NCBI GenBank assembly: GCA_017504405.1 | Contig: JAFVRG010000021.1 | Coordinates: forward strand, 25,929 to 89,928 | From: Clostridia bacterium | Lineage (GTDB): Bacteria; Bacillota; Clostridia; Oscillospirales; CAG-272 | Direction: 5' to 3' | DNA: 64,000 nt | Shown here: piece after piece, positions 1 through 8,957 of the stretch | How the letters are laid out: every line of letters begins with the position of its first letter | Position numbering within the stretch: position 1 is the stretch's first letter | Made by a program: the position numbers and the translations under genes | The notes under the pieces: model-generated | Seen by the model: the letters and a program-made list of their open reading frames with translations, nothing else | The model's database searches: none | What the model was told of the DNA's origin: nothing

Positions 1-33
1 ACGTTTTTTGTGAAAAATGCATCTTTTTCTCCG

Positions 34-810
34 TTATTTTATACTGTAATAGAAATCCAATGTTTTAAAGCCGTGGTCAATCTGGTTTATAAAATACGCC
101 TCTGCCGCCTTGACAAAGCACTGCATATCCTCGGGCGGTATATTGAAATTGAGTATATCCTTTGGCTTGCAATGAATTACGTACCGCATAGCCTCTCTTA
201 CGGGATCAGTTATGTTTACCACGGGATACCTGAATCCGTTTTCATCCGTTTGCTCAAAATAGCTGTCGATTGCCTGTATTTTCTTACATTCGCTGCATAT
301 AAGGCTACCATTCATTATATCGAGCGTGTAGCGCTCCTTTTTCTGCTTGCAGGAGCGACAGGCATCAATGTCGGGAGTAAATCCGAGAAGCGATGACACA
401 CGCAGCTCAAAAACCGCCTTTATCTTCTCGGGTGAGTACCTTTCGAGCGATAAAGCATATAGTGAATTCAAAACAACCGACAAATATTCATCGGACGGCT
501 CCGAGGTTGCAGTATAGTCAATTGCCTCGCAAATATATGAGGCAATTGCCGTTCTTTCAACTGAGAGTCGTATGTCGAAGAAATTATTGATAAGGCTCGC
601 TTCCTTTGCCCAATAATACCCGTTTTTTTCATAAAGAGTAAAGGTTGAATAGCAAAACATCTGGCAGGCAGGCATATTTTTGCTCTTGATCGAACGCACG
701 CCCTTAGCAGTTACGGGAACTGTTCCGTTATCCGTAAATACCGTTAAAAGCTTGTCCGACTCGTTGATATTCGTTTCACGGATTACAACGCCCTTTATTT
801 CGTTTAACAT
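34..810 (-). CDS. recO: DNA repair protein RecO
   Basis: RecO works with RecF and RecR to load RecA onto single-stranded DNA at gaps and promotes strand annealing. The 258-residue product has the usual family length. It starts with the family's OB-fold region (residues 1-80), followed by a helical part and a zinc site made by C151, C154, C172 and C175, a CxxC-17-CxxC arrangement. The ATG follows era with only two bases between them, so it is the last gene of the yqfC-yqfD-phoH-ybeY-era-recO operon and should be translated in step with era. The era-recO order is common in Firmicutes. No terminator is visible in the 33 bases left before the window edge. Confidence 0.95.
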   Translation of the reverse strand: MLNEIKGVVIRETNINESDKLLTVFTDNGTVPVTAKGVRSIKSKNMPACQMFCYSTFTLYEKNGYYWAKEASLINNFFDIRLSVERTAIASYICEAIDYTATSEPSDEYLSVVLNSLYALSLERYSPEKIKAVFELRVSSLLGFTPDIDACRSCKQKKERYTLDIMNGSLICSECKKIQAIDSYFEQTDENGFRYPVVNITDPVREAMRYVIHCKPKDILNFNIPPEDMQCFVKAAEAYFINQIDHGFKTLDFYYSIK

Positions 811-812
811 AA

Positions 813-1694
813 TTATTCCCTGTATCCGAAATTTCCGAGTATAAAATCGCTGTCACGCCAATTTTCCTTTACCTTAACCCATAGGTCAAGATAAATCTTG
901 CATCCGAAAAATCTCTCCAGATCCTCTCTTGCACGTGAGCCAACCAGCTTCAGCGTTGCGCCCTTTTTGCCTATAATTATACCCTTATGTGAATCCTTTT
1001 CGCAAAAAATCTCTGCCCGTACGCTTATAATACCGTTTTTATCCTTAAATTCCTCGATAGCAACCGCTGTTCCGTGAGGAATCTCCTCATCAAGAGTTCT
1101 GAGCAGCTTCTCTCTGATTACCTCGGACACTATCTGTCTTTCGGTCTGATCGGTGACAATGTCGTCGGGGAAAAACCAACAACTTTCGGAGAGATATTTT
1201 TCACATTCAGATATAACCTCGTTGACGTTTTTTCCGTTTTTTGCAGAAATGGGAACAACTGCGTCAAAATCGTGGTATTCGCTATATGCGGCAATTGTTT
1301 TTGCAACGTTTTGGGGCTGCACCGAATCAATCTTGTTTATAACGAGAATTGCTCCAAGACGGCGCTCCTTTATTCTGTCGATAACGGTGCGCTCTATATC
1401 GCCTATCGCCTCTCGCGGCTCAACAACCAATATTACTGAATCCGCATCACCGAGCGTATCGTCCGCGGTTTTAACCATATAATCGCCGAGCTTCGTTCTC
1501 GGCTTGTGAATACCGGGTGTGTCAAGGAATACGTACTGATTTTCACCCACGGTATGTATACCAGTTATTCTGTTTCGTGTAGTCTGTGGCTTTTTTGACA
1601 CAATCGCTATTTTCTCACCGAGAATTGCGTTAAGAAGTGTGCTTTTTCCCACGTTAGGACGTCCTACAATTGCTATAAACGCTGTCTTTTTCAT
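813..1694 (-). CDS. era: GTPase Era
   Basis: Era is a ribosome-assembly GTPase that binds the 3' end of 16S rRNA. The protein shows G1 GRPNVGKS (residues 11-18), G3 DTPG, G4 NKID, and a C-terminal KH domain with the GxxG-type loop IIIGKKGA. The open frame extends to a TTG at 1712, but the ATG at 1694 is preferred: it is preceded by AAGGAG seven bases upstream and matches the usual N-terminus just ahead of the G1 loop. This gives 293 residues, the normal family length. It follows ybeY with a 10-base gap and precedes recO, and the grouping with ybeY supports coupled rRNA processing and ribosome assembly. Confidence 0.97.
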   Translation of the reverse strand: MKKTAFIAIVGRPNVGKSTLLNAILGEKIAIVSKKPQTTRNRITGIHTVGENQYVFLDTPGIHKPRTKLGDYMVKTADDTLGDADSVILVVEPREAIGDIERTVIDRIKERRLGAILVINKIDSVQPQNVAKTIAAYSEYHDFDAVVPISAKNGKNVNEVISECEKYLSESCWFFPDDIVTDQTERQIVSEVIREKLLRTLDEEIPHGTAVAIEEFKDKNGIISVRAEIFCEKDSHKGIIIGKKGATLKLVGSRAREDLERFFGCKIYLDLWVKVKENWRDSDFILGNFGYRE

Positions 1695-1704
1695 ATCTTT
1701 CTCC

Positions 1705-2205
1705 TTATTCAAGCCCCAGCTTTTCGATTATTTCTCTCTGCCGCTTGCACATATCCTCGTCGTCAGCCGAGGAACGCTCGTGGTCGTAGCCGAGAAGGTG
1801 CAGGGTTGAATGTATGGCGAGAAATGCCGCCTCTCTGATAAAGCTGTGCCCAAGCTCTGCCGCCTGCTCCTTTGCCTTATCAATGCAAAGAACTATATCG
1901 CCGAGAGGGATTTCGGGTAGCTCGTCTGCAGCGGTTTCTATATCCTCGTTGAGTGGAAAGGACAAAACGTCGGTCGGTCTGTCAATTCCTCGGTATTCGA
2001 GATTCAGCCTGTGAATTGCGTCCGTATCGCAAAGTGTCACGGAAACCTCGCAATCACGTATTATTTTCTCATAATCAAGAGCCGCCTCAACTGCCCGGCG
2101 TATATTTATGAGTAAATCATAACCGGGAGAGCTTACTCCTTCGAGCGAAAAATATATTCTGAGTCCTCTTTTATTCGGTTTATATCTTCCTACAATCTTA
2201 GCCAT
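1705..2205 (-). CDS. ybeY: Endoribonuclease YbeY (rRNA maturation factor)
   Basis: YbeY is a zinc-dependent single-strand endoribonuclease involved in 16S rRNA 3'-end maturation and ribosome quality control. The metal motif HxxxHxxxxxH is present as [11 protein letters not shown] in the C-terminal third (about residues 132-142 of 166). Length and the preceding [15 protein letters not shown] segment, the family signature, both agree. It overlaps the 3' end of phoH by eight bases and lies just upstream of era, the standard phoH-ybeY-era order, so translation is probably coupled to phoH. No separate ribosome binding site of note is seen. Confidence 0.95.
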   Translation of the reverse strand: MAKIVGRYKPNKRGLRIYFSLEGVSSPGYDLLINIRRAVEAALDYEKIIRDCEVSVTLCDTDAIHRLNLEYRGIDRPTDVLSFPLNEDIETAADELPEIPLGDIVLCIDKAKEQAAELGHSFIREAAFLAIHSTLHLLGYDHERSSADDEDMCKRQREIIEKLGLE

Positions 2206-3229
2206 TTTGTTTCTTTATCCTATACCTTTCCTTACCGCTGTCATTGGCTTTTGCCCGTTCGCTGTCGTATTTATCGTATGCCTTTATAATTTTTTGAACT
2301 AATCTGTGTCTTACAACATCTCTTTCGGAAAAATGATGAATGGCGATATCGTCTATATCCGAAAGTATCTTCAATGCAACGGAGAGCCCGCTCTTTTTTC
2401 CGAATGAGAGGTCGGTTTGCGACGGATCTCCCGTAACCACCGCCTTTGAGTTATATCCAAGGCGTGTCAGAAACATTTTCATCTGCTCAGGGGTGGTGTT
2501 CTGCGCCTCATCAAGTATTATGAATGAATCGTCAAGCGTACGTCCCCTCATGTATGCGAGCGGCGCTATCTCAATGGTGTTTTTCTCCACGTGGCGCTGA
2601 TAATTCTCAGCTCCGAGCATCTCGTAGAGGGCATCGTTGAGAGGGCGCAGATACGGGTCTATCTTGCTCTGCAAATCCCCGGGCAAAAATCCGAGTCGCT
2701 CGCCTGCCTCAACTGCGGGACGTGTTAAAATTATTCGGTTAACCTGCTTGTTTTTCAGCGCATCGACAGCCATAGCCACAGCGAGGAAGGTTTTTCCTGT
2801 TCCCGCAGGTCCTACGCCAAACACAACGGTATTAGAACGTATAAGCTCAATGTAGCGCTTCTGCCCTGCCGTTTTGGGCTTAATAGGCTTTCCCCTCATA
2901 GTGAGGCACACCGCATTTTCCGACATCGAGAACAAATCGCTGTCCCTGTCCTCGCAAACCGTGTCGATAACATAATCGACAGCCTGCTCAGCAATCATCT
3001 CGCTGCCGTCGGTCAGCTTCTTGAAATATTCAATTATTTTTACGGCACGCTCAACCGAGACGGGGTCCTCGGCGGAAATAAAGATAGTATCCCCGTCGTT
3101 TGTATCATCACGCTTGTTTGAGATTTTTACGCCAAGACGCTTGGATATTTTCTCAATATTTTTATCAAAAGCTCCAAATATTGCCGAGGTCATCTCGCTC
3201 GATTGGGTTTTCACAGTCCTTTGTGTCAT
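2198..3229 (-). CDS. phoH: PhoH family ATPase
   Basis: PhoH-like proteins are P-loop ATPases related to the helicase domain of superfamily I; they are linked to RNA metabolism through their fixed neighbourhood with ybeY and era, but the exact substrate is unsettled. The Walker A motif GPAGTGKT lies at about residues 140-147 and the Walker B motif is in FIILDEAQN. The N-terminal 100 residues form the KH-like part found in Firmicutes members. The open frame begins with a GTG at 3235, but the ATG at 3229 has AAAGGAG at proper spacing, giving 343 residues. It follows yqfD by 14 bases in the same operon. Confidence 0.93.
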   Translation of the reverse strand: MTQRTVKTQSSEMTSAIFGAFDKNIEKISKRLGVKISNKRDDTNDGDTIFISAEDPVSVERAVKIIEYFKKLTDGSEMIAEQAVDYVIDTVCEDRDSDLFSMSENAVCLTMRGKPIKPKTAGQKRYIELIRSNTVVFGVGPAGTGKTFLAVAMAVDALKNKQVNRIILTRPAVEAGERLGFLPGDLQSKIDPYLRPLNDALYEMLGAENYQRHVEKNTIEIAPLAYMRGRTLDDSFIILDEAQNTTPEQMKMFLTRLGYNSKAVVTGDPSQTDLSFGKKSGLSVALKILSDIDDIAIHHFSERDVVRHRLVQKIIKAYDKYDSERAKANDSGKERYRIKKQNG

Positions 3230-3242
3230 AGACACTCCTTTA

Positions 3243-4409
3243 TCATTCTACAATTATTTCTGATTTTTTTGATATATCCTCTATCGAAATAACTCTTGAC
3301 GTAAGAATAAACTTACCGTCGATAAATTCACCGTACGTTCTTTTTTCCACGAGCATTGCCCCGGAAAGGGTAGAGGATATTTCGGAATTTAAGCGATTGT
3401 ACGCAAGCTTTACCATTTCATTTTCCGAAAGCGGGCAGTCCACACTCTGATATTGGAGAGCAACGGTTTTTGTTATGTAAATCGGCAGATTTATTTTTCC
3501 GAAAACAGACAACTGCTCCTTACTCTCTATTGTATCATAAACATAGGGTAAATTTCCACTATATTTCAAAATATTTAAAGTTTTTCCGAAAAAATTTATA
3601 GAAAATCCGATATTTTTCCTGTTAGTGTAGGACTTAGTAGCTATAATTTTAGGAATTTCGATGTAAAAATCATGTGATACTCTGCCCAAAACCTCTCCGT
3701 TTGCATTAACTATCTCTGTTTTGTTAAGTCCGTCGCCAATTCCGCTGATAAGAAGGTCACCTGCCAATACAACGTCTCCTTTTTTCACTACCCCACGCCC
3801 TGAATACACGTTAATGCTTTCAATTACTGCGTTATCCTTGGCAACTATATTCACAGCCCGATCTCCATTATCAGTATCATTCTCAGCTCTTGACGCCTCT
3901 ATTACGTCTACGTACGCAACGTTTCCTCGCATATTTACGGTTATGTAGGATATTTTCTCGTCTTTGTTAAGAAAATCCACGCAAATCTGATCCATTTCAA
4001 GCCCGGAAATGCGTTTTCCGATTGAGAGTCCGCACTCCTCGAGCACAGAGATTATTTCGTCATCTCCAACTTCTCTGTTACCGCTCACACGTACATCCCA
4101 CAAATGCGTAGACGTATATGTGAGAATTGCCAAAAAAGCGATGGCACCCAAAAGGATACCAATGCGTGAGCGCAGCCGTAAAATCAACCGTGATACGCCG
4201 AGCATCCGTTCGGATATAATCAGCTCCGAAAAGGCATTTCTTATTTTATCGGCATCCTTTTGATATACGAAAAAAGAAAATATCTCTCCCCTCGTTTTTG
4301 AACCCCATATCTGTATATTGTTATCAAGGGCGAAGGTGAAGAGCCTCTCCTTCCCACTTGACGGAATCGCCATCTTACAGCGTGAAAACATAAAATTTAT
4401 CTTTCTCAT
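3243..4409 (-). CDS. yqfD: Sporulation protein YqfD
   Basis: YqfD is a membrane-anchored protein expressed in the mother cell and needed for efficient sporulation (stage IV) in Bacillus; its biochemical role is unknown. The product has an N-terminal cytoplasmic part, one transmembrane stretch near residues 85-105 ([20 protein letters not shown]) and a long extracytoplasmic region with the family feature [16 protein letters not shown] and the AGDLLISG segment. Two starts are possible: a GTG at 4418 that overlaps the yqfC stop, and the ATG at 4409 with GGGTGA a few bases upstream, preferred here. It is translationally coupled to yqfC, matching the fixed yqfC-yqfD pair of spore formers. Confidence 0.9.
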   Translation of the reverse strand: MRKINFMFSRCKMAIPSSGKERLFTFALDNNIQIWGSKTRGEIFSFFVYQKDADKIRNAFSELIISERMLGVSRLILRLRSRIGILLGAIAFLAILTYTSTHLWDVRVSGNREVGDDEIISVLEECGLSIGKRISGLEMDQICVDFLNKDEKISYITVNMRGNVAYVDVIEASRAENDTDNGDRAVNIVAKDNAVIESINVYSGRGVVKKGDVVLAGDLLISGIGDGLNKTEIVNANGEVLGRVSHDFYIEIPKIIATKSYTNRKNIGFSINFFGKTLNILKYSGNLPYVYDTIESKEQLSVFGKINLPIYITKTVALQYQSVDCPLSENEMVKLAYNRLNSEISSTLSGAMLVEKRTYGEFIDGKFILTSRVISIEDISKKSEIIVE

Positions 4410-4414
4410 AAAAT

Positions 4415-4696
4415 TCACCCGAAATTTATTTCACTTATATCCCCGAAAAGCTCGACAACGCCCCCCGAAAAGGTCACACATTCAAGATTTTTGCCGCAAA
4501 CATTTACACATTTTTTGTGTAAATTTACCGATATAATTTCGGGCAGATAATTTTTAAAGGATTTCGCTCCGCATATACAAACGCACATCGGCGTGGAATC
4601 GCCACTCATTCTTATTTCGATGCTTCCACCGACGTTTAACCCCAAATTTTGGGTAGTTTCTGAGCTCTTATTCTTGCTTTTCTTAATTTTTTTCAT
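4415..4696 (-). CDS. yqfC: Sporulation protein YqfC (YabP/YqfC family)
   Basis: YqfC is a small YabP-family protein made under sigma-E control in spore formers. The 93-residue product has the family pattern: a short basic N-terminus, then a compact beta-rich domain containing IEIRM, CICGAK and the closing hydrophobic SGGVVELFG strand, and no transmembrane segment. It is first in the minus-strand operon, with AGGTTAATATG at its start and a very short divergent region separating it from ylbJ. Its stop overlaps the possible upstream GTG of yqfD. Identification rests on the sequence pattern plus the fixed linkage to yqfD. Confidence 0.85.
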   Translation of the reverse strand: MKKIKKSKNKSSETTQNLGLNVGGSIEIRMSGDSTPMCVCICGAKSFKNYLPEIISVNLHKKCVNVCGKNLECVTFSGGVVELFGDISEINFG

Positions 4697-4701
4697 ATTA
4701 A

Positions 4702-4743
4702 CCTCATATCATTTCTTGTATATTATAGATATGATTTATGAGG
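4702..4743. promoter_or_regulatory. Symmetrical divergent control region between yqfC and ylbJ
   Basis: Only 54 bases separate the two start codons. The segment carries an inverted repeat, CCTCATATCAT at 4702-4712 against ATGATTTATGAGG at 4731-4743, whose outer arms are also the ribosome binding sites of the two genes (each reads ATGAGGT towards its ATG). On the minus strand a TCATA followed 15 bases later by ATACAAG resembles a sigma-E promoter, which would fit mother-cell expression of yqfC/yqfD, but this match is weak and is inference. Confidence 0.35.
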
Positions 4744-4750
4744 TAATATA

Positions 4751-5694
4751 ATGAACGAAGATGACAAAAGAATATCTCACGGCTGGATATTTTCACTCTT
4801 AATTCTCGGCATTATCCTTTTCCTTCTTATTAACGTTACAACGGTTATTGAAGCGATGAGAGAGGCTTTAAAAATGTGCGCACATTCGATAATTCCCTCG
4901 CTCTTCCCTTCATGCTCTTGTCTGACATTCTCGTATCAAGAGGCGACGTTTACTTTTTTGCCGATATATTAGGAAAACCGCTCGAAAAAATATTCAAAAT
5001 AAGCAGATATGGAGCTATCGCTCTCGTTTTAGGTGTTATTTGCGGTTTTCCCATCGGAGGAAAGCTTGCATGCTCTCTCTGTGAGGACGGTTTTATAAGC
5101 GAAGAGGAATGTGCACGCTTAGCCTCAATTGCTAACTGCGCATCTCCTGCATTCGTTATAGGAACTGTTGGCGTTGTTTTTCTATCTGATTATAAAATAG
5201 GTATTATACTGTATGTATCCCAGCTTCTGTCTGTTCTTTTATTCTCTCTTTTTACAAAAAGAAGCCCGTCGGGTATAGGAATTTCCCTGTCTATTAAAAA
5301 CAAAAAGAAAAAAAGCCTCACCGACTCGGTAAAGGACAGTGCTGTTTCTGCTCTGTTTCTCTCCTCTTTTATAATTTCCTTTGCCCTTATTTCAAGGCTG
5401 GTTGCAAAAACTATTCCTAATTTATTTATAACTAACATAATAACTGCCTTTTTGGAGATAGGCAGCTCTGCAAAATCCGCATCCATCCTTTTTCATATAT
5501 CACCAATATCCGCAATTTTAATTCTTTCTTTTTCAATTTCCTTCTCGGGGTTGTCGGTTTATATGCAAACAAAATCGTATTTTGACTCCCTGGGAATAAA
5601 AATGCGAGGGTATATTGTCGCAAAATTTGTGCAAGGGGTGATAAGTGTGCTAATCACATTCTTCCTCATAAAAATATATTTATCGACATTTTAG
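4751..5694 (+). pseudogene. ylbJ: Sporulation integral membrane protein YlbJ, frameshifted
   Basis: YlbJ is a polytopic membrane protein of the spore envelope assembly pathway in Bacillota. The reading frame that starts at 4751 (MNEDDKRISHGWIF, then a transmembrane helix and HSIIPSLFP) goes off frame near 4908-4911. The rest (FMLLSDILV, ICGFPIGGK, EECARLASIANCASPAF, several more helices) continues in the next frame to 5694. Restoring one T in CTTCCCTTCATG would give the family sequence LFPFMLLSD. Everything else is intact and about full length (roughly 314 residues), so either a recent inactivating deletion or a sequencing or assembly error is likely. No slippery heptamer supports programmed frameshifting. 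It lies divergent from yqfC and upstream of spo0A. Confidence 0.85.
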
Positions 5695-5815
5695 TACGAT
5701 ATGATTAAAAATCACCTAATTTTCTACCGCTTTTTTAGACTATTTTTTCCATTTATTGGTTATAATACACAAGTATTCAAATGAAATTTTGTACATTTTT
5801 TTTGCGTCTTTTCTA

Positions 5816-5844
5816 TTGCAAAAAATGGAAATATATGGTAGAAT
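5816..5844 (+). promoter_or_regulatory. Predicted sigma-A promoter of spo0A
   Basis: TTGCAA (5816-5821), a 17-base spacer and TAGAAT (5839-5844) would start transcription about 36 bases ahead of the spo0A ATG. A second -10-like TATAAT lies at 5761-5766 but lacks a well placed -35. I saw no TGNCGAA-type Spo0A box and no clear sigma-H promoter in the 190-base upstream region. Confidence 0.6.
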
Positions 5845-5886
5845 TTTAATCACAAATACCACATTTTTCCAGAGGAGTGCAAAAAA

Positions 5887-6657
5887 ATGGACTACAACAC
5901 AAAAATTCTCATAGTAGATGAGAACAACATATCAAGAAAGGAAATGAGAGAAAAATTATCACGCATCGGATTTCGCTACGTTGACGAGTCAACAAACGGC
6001 GAGGACGCACTGAACAAAATCGCCCGTATGCATCCTGACGTAGTTATAACTGAAGTATGGCTTTCTAAAATAGATGGAATCTCGCTTATCAAGCAGGCAA
6101 AAATGTTGGCGTATGCACCCGACAGACGCCCCGCATTCATAGCGGTATCCCCGGTATCAAACCCCAATATATTTATTGATGCTACAAACGCAGGCGCAGA
6201 CCTATGCCTATACAGACCTCTTGATATAGGAAACCTCGTAGACAAAATTGAATCTCTGAACAATTCAAGGAGAACCCAAGAAATAACTGTCGGCGTTGAT
6301 AAAACCGACATAGAAACGCAGGTAACGAAAATTATTCACCAGATAGGTGTTCCTGCACATATAAAGGGGTATCAGTATTTAAGAACGGCGATACTTATGA
6401 CCATACGTGACAATGAGCTGATTAACTCGGTTACTAAAATTCTCTACCCGTCGGTAGCAAAGAAGCATTCGACCACGACATCACGTGTAGAGCGAGCTAT
6501 ACGCCACGCAATAGAGGTTGCGTGGGACAGGGGGGACATTGACACGTTAAACTCTTATTTCGGCTATACGATACAAAATTCGAGGGGAAAGCCCACTAAC
6601 AGCGAGTTTATAGCTATGATCGCCGACAGCCTGCGTCTTAAATACAAAATATATTAA
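5887..6657 (+). CDS. spo0A: Sporulation master regulator Spo0A with altered receiver site
   Basis: Spo0A is the response regulator that starts endospore formation. The C-terminal DNA-binding domain (about residues 145-256) is very well conserved, including the [27 protein letters not shown] and [10 protein letters not shown] segments. The N-terminal receiver (1-125) keeps acidic residues D11 and E12 but has Glu at position 56 (codon 6052-6054), where the phosphorylated Asp should be ([15 protein letters not shown] against the usual PDVxxLDxxMPxxDG), and Arg at 110 instead of the invariant Lys before Pro. Thr/Ser is kept as S88. Normal aspartyl phosphorylation therefore seems impossible; Glu may mimic the active state. 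The ribosome binding site AGAGGAG is at 5871-5877. It is not next to spoIVB or recN, its usual neighbours. Confidence 0.95.
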   Translation: MDYNTKILIVDENNISRKEMREKLSRIGFRYVDESTNGEDALNKIARMHPDVVITEVWLSKIDGISLIKQAKMLAYAPDRRPAFIAVSPVSNPNIFIDATNAGADLCLYRPLDIGNLVDKIESLNNSRRTQEITVGVDKTDIETQVTKIIHQIGVPAHIKGYQYLRTAILMTIRDNELINSVTKILYPSVAKKHSTTTSRVERAIRHAIEVAWDRGDIDTLNSYFGYTIQNSRGKPTNSEFIAMIADSLRLKYKIY

Positions 6658-6664
6658 ATATAAC

Positions 6665-6707
6665 AAAAGCCAAGGCTTATCATTCGATAGACCTTGGCTT
6701 TAATTTT
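6665..6707. terminator. Bidirectional terminator between spo0A and hppA
   Basis: The ten-base arms AAAGCCAAGG (6666-6675) and CCTTGGCTTT (6692-6701) form a hairpin followed by T-rich sequence on the plus strand and flanked by A residues on the other side. It separates the convergent spo0A and pyrophosphatase genes. Confidence 0.85.
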
Positions 6708-6714
6708 TCTATTA

Positions 6715-8787
6715 TCAGAGCAAATGGAAATTTACAACGAGTGAAGCAAAAACTATGGATACCATAGACAATAGCTTTATAAGGATATTGATGGCAGGAC
6801 CTGCCGTATCCTTAAACGGATCGCCTACCGTATCGCCTACAACGCCTGCCTTGTGCTGAGGGCTGCCCTTACCGCCGAAATTGCCGCTCTCTATATGCTT
6901 CTTCGCATTATCCCATGCACCGCCTGAGTTAGACATAAATATCGCCATAAGGAAGCCCGAAACAGTAGCACCTGCCAGCATTCCTACCACGCCTCTGTAT
7001 CCAACGACCAATCCAACGATTACAGGAACAACAATAGCTACAACCGTAGGCAGAATCATCTGTTTAAGGCTCGCCTTTGTGCAGAGGTCTACGCATCTTG
7101 CATAATCGGGATCCTCGGTTCCGTCCATAAGTCCCTTTTTCTCCTTAAATTGACTGCGCACCTCGGTAACGACGCTCTGCGCGGCACGGCCAACACTGTT
7201 CATAGTAAGAGATGCAAATACGAACGGCAGACAAGCTCCGACAAGCAGTCCGACTATTACAACGGGGTTCATTATATCAAATACAACGTTAGATTCGGGG
7301 GCTATGCTCTTAACCTTATCAATATACGAAGTAATAAGGGCAAGCGCAGTGAGCGCCGCAGAGCCGATAGCAAAGCCCTTACCCGTTGCGGCTGTGGTAT
7401 TTCCGAGAGCATCGAGGGCATCGGTTCTCTCTCTTACCTCTGGCTCAAGGTTGGACATTTGAGCTATTCCGCCTGCATTGTCGGCAACGGGACCGTATGC
7501 ATCCGTCGCAAGCGTTATTCCGAGGGTTGAGAGCATTCCAACCGCCGCCATTGAAATTCCGTAAAGACCGAGCGAGCCCTGTCCCGCAACGAAATAAGCG
7601 GTGAGTATTGCAACCGCAACGATTGCAACAGGGAGCACGGTAGAGATCATTCCGAGGCTCAAACCGCTGATTATAATCGTTGCAGAGCCTGTTTCGGATG
7701 ATTTTGCAAGCTTTTTGGTAGGCTTATAGGTGTCGGATGTGAAATATTCGGTGAAAAATCCAACGAGCACGCCTGCCGCAAGACCCGAAAGAATTGAGAA
7801 ATAAAGTCCTATATTCTTCCAGCCGTCAAATATAAGATACACTAACGGCAACGCCGCAGCAGCGATTATAAGCGAGCTGATATTAGTGCCGCGCCTTAAC
7901 GCCTTGAGCAGCTTTCTCTGCTCCGTGCTCTCCTTAGTCCTTACGAAGAACGAGCCGACTATTGATGCCAAAATTCCAAGAGAAGCGAGGATAAGAGGAA
8001 GCGCCATAGCGGAAAAGGTGCCAAATGCCGCAACGCCCAAAGCGCAGGAGGAAATAATCGAGCCTACGTACGATTCATAGAGATCGGCGCCCATTCCCGC
8101 AACGTCACCGACGTTATCACCAACATTATCTGCAATTACGGCAGGGTTTCTGGGATCGTCCTCGGGTATTCCTGCCTCAACCTTACCAACGAGGTCTGCT
8201 CCAACGTCAGCAGCCTTCGTAAATATTCCTCCTCCTACTCTTGCAAAAAGAGCCATAGACGATGCGCCCATACCGAACGTAAGCATAGTTGCTGACAACT
8301 CAGCCGCCTCAAGCTTAAACACGAATTTCAACAGGCAGAACCACAGCGAAATATCGAGAAGTCCGAGTCCGACTACCGCAAAGCCCATAACAGAGCCTGC
8401 GGAAAATGCAATACGCAGACCGCTGTTGAGGCTCGTTCTGCATGCGTTAGCGGTTCTCGCATTGGATGCAGTCGCTATTTTCATTCCTATAAATCCTGAC
8501 AGCGCAGAAAATACTCCGCCAGATACGAAAGCAAACGGAACAAAGGGCGAAAGCACGCCTGCAATCGCCATTATGCCAAGCACGGCAAACAGGCACGCAA
8601 AGAATATCGCAACAATCACGTACTGACGTTTGAGATAAGCGTTAGCTCCCTCTCTGATTGATGCGGATATTTTTATCATTCTGTCGCTTCCCTCGGACAC
8701 CTTCATAATCCGCCTGGCCATAATTATAGCAAACACTAAGGCGAAAACGGCGCCGAGTAGGGTTGATAAGAGTATATATTTTTCCAT
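6715..8787 (-). CDS. hppA: Membrane-bound ion-pumping pyrophosphatase, K+-dependent type
   Basis: This integral membrane enzyme couples hydrolysis of pyrophosphate to export of H+ or Na+. The 690-residue protein has about 15-16 transmembrane segments and the catalytic motifs DVGADLVGKVE (about 194-204), DDPRNPAVIADNVGDNVGD (210-228) and the C-terminal GDTVGDPFKDTAGPA. At the ion-dependence signature it reads GNTTAATGK (462-470), with Ala466 and Gly469, which marks the K+-dependent class; K+-independent enzymes have Lys at the first site. Whether it moves Na+ or H+ cannot be settled by eye. It has its own sigma-A promoter, GGGAG ribosome binding site and terminator, so it is probably monocistronic and constitutive. 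Confidence 0.95.
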   Translation of the reverse strand: MEKYILLSTLLGAVFALVFAIIMARRIMKVSEGSDRMIKISASIREGANAYLKRQYVIVAIFFACLFAVLGIMAIAGVLSPFVPFAFVSGGVFSALSGFIGMKIATASNARTANACRTSLNSGLRIAFSAGSVMGFAVVGLGLLDISLWFCLLKFVFKLEAAELSATMLTFGMGASSMALFARVGGGIFTKAADVGADLVGKVEAGIPEDDPRNPAVIADNVGDNVGDVAGMGADLYESYVGSIISSCALGVAAFGTFSAMALPLILASLGILASIVGSFFVRTKESTEQRKLLKALRRGTNISSLIIAAAALPLVYLIFDGWKNIGLYFSILSGLAAGVLVGFFTEYFTSDTYKPTKKLAKSSETGSATIIISGLSLGMISTVLPVAIVAVAILTAYFVAGQGSLGLYGISMAAVGMLSTLGITLATDAYGPVADNAGGIAQMSNLEPEVRERTDALDALGNTTAATGKGFAIGSAALTALALITSYIDKVKSIAPESNVVFDIMNPVVIVGLLVGACLPFVFASLTMNSVGRAAQSVVTEVRSQFKEKKGLMDGTEDPDYARCVDLCTKASLKQMILPTVVAIVVPVIVGLVVGYRGVVGMLAGATVSGFLMAIFMSNSGGAWDNAKKHIESGNFGGKGSPQHKAGVVGDTVGDPFKDTAGPAINILIKLLSMVSIVFASLVVNFHLL

Positions 8788-8819
8788 GTTTATCTCCCAT
8801 TAAAAAATAGTATGTTATA

Positions 8820-8848
8820 TTTATAACACACTTTTTGCAATTTTGCAA
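8820..8848 (-). promoter_or_regulatory. Predicted sigma-A promoter of hppA
   Basis: On the minus strand TTGCAA (8843-8848), a 17-base spacer and TATAAA (8820-8825) precede the hppA start by about 33 bases. Confidence 0.65.
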
Positions 8849-8934
8849 TAGCAAATATTCAAAAAAATTCGTTTTTTATAAAAAAGTAAACAAAACAGGC
8901 ACTATAATTGAATAATTTTAACTCATAAATATGT

Positions 8935-8957
8935 AAATCGCAGTTTGCTGCGATTTT
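8935..8957. terminator. Hairpin downstream of pdaA
   Basis: AAATCGCAG (8935-8943) pairs with CTGCGATTT (8948-8956) around a four-base loop, directly after the pdaA-like stop codon. The T-run is better on the plus strand than on the minus strand, so efficiency in the pdaA direction is uncertain. Confidence 0.6.

Noticed and set aside
4901..4915. Programmed -1 frameshift in ylbJ
   Set aside because: No X XXY YYZ slippery heptamer is found at the shift, and homologous genes are not known to need one.
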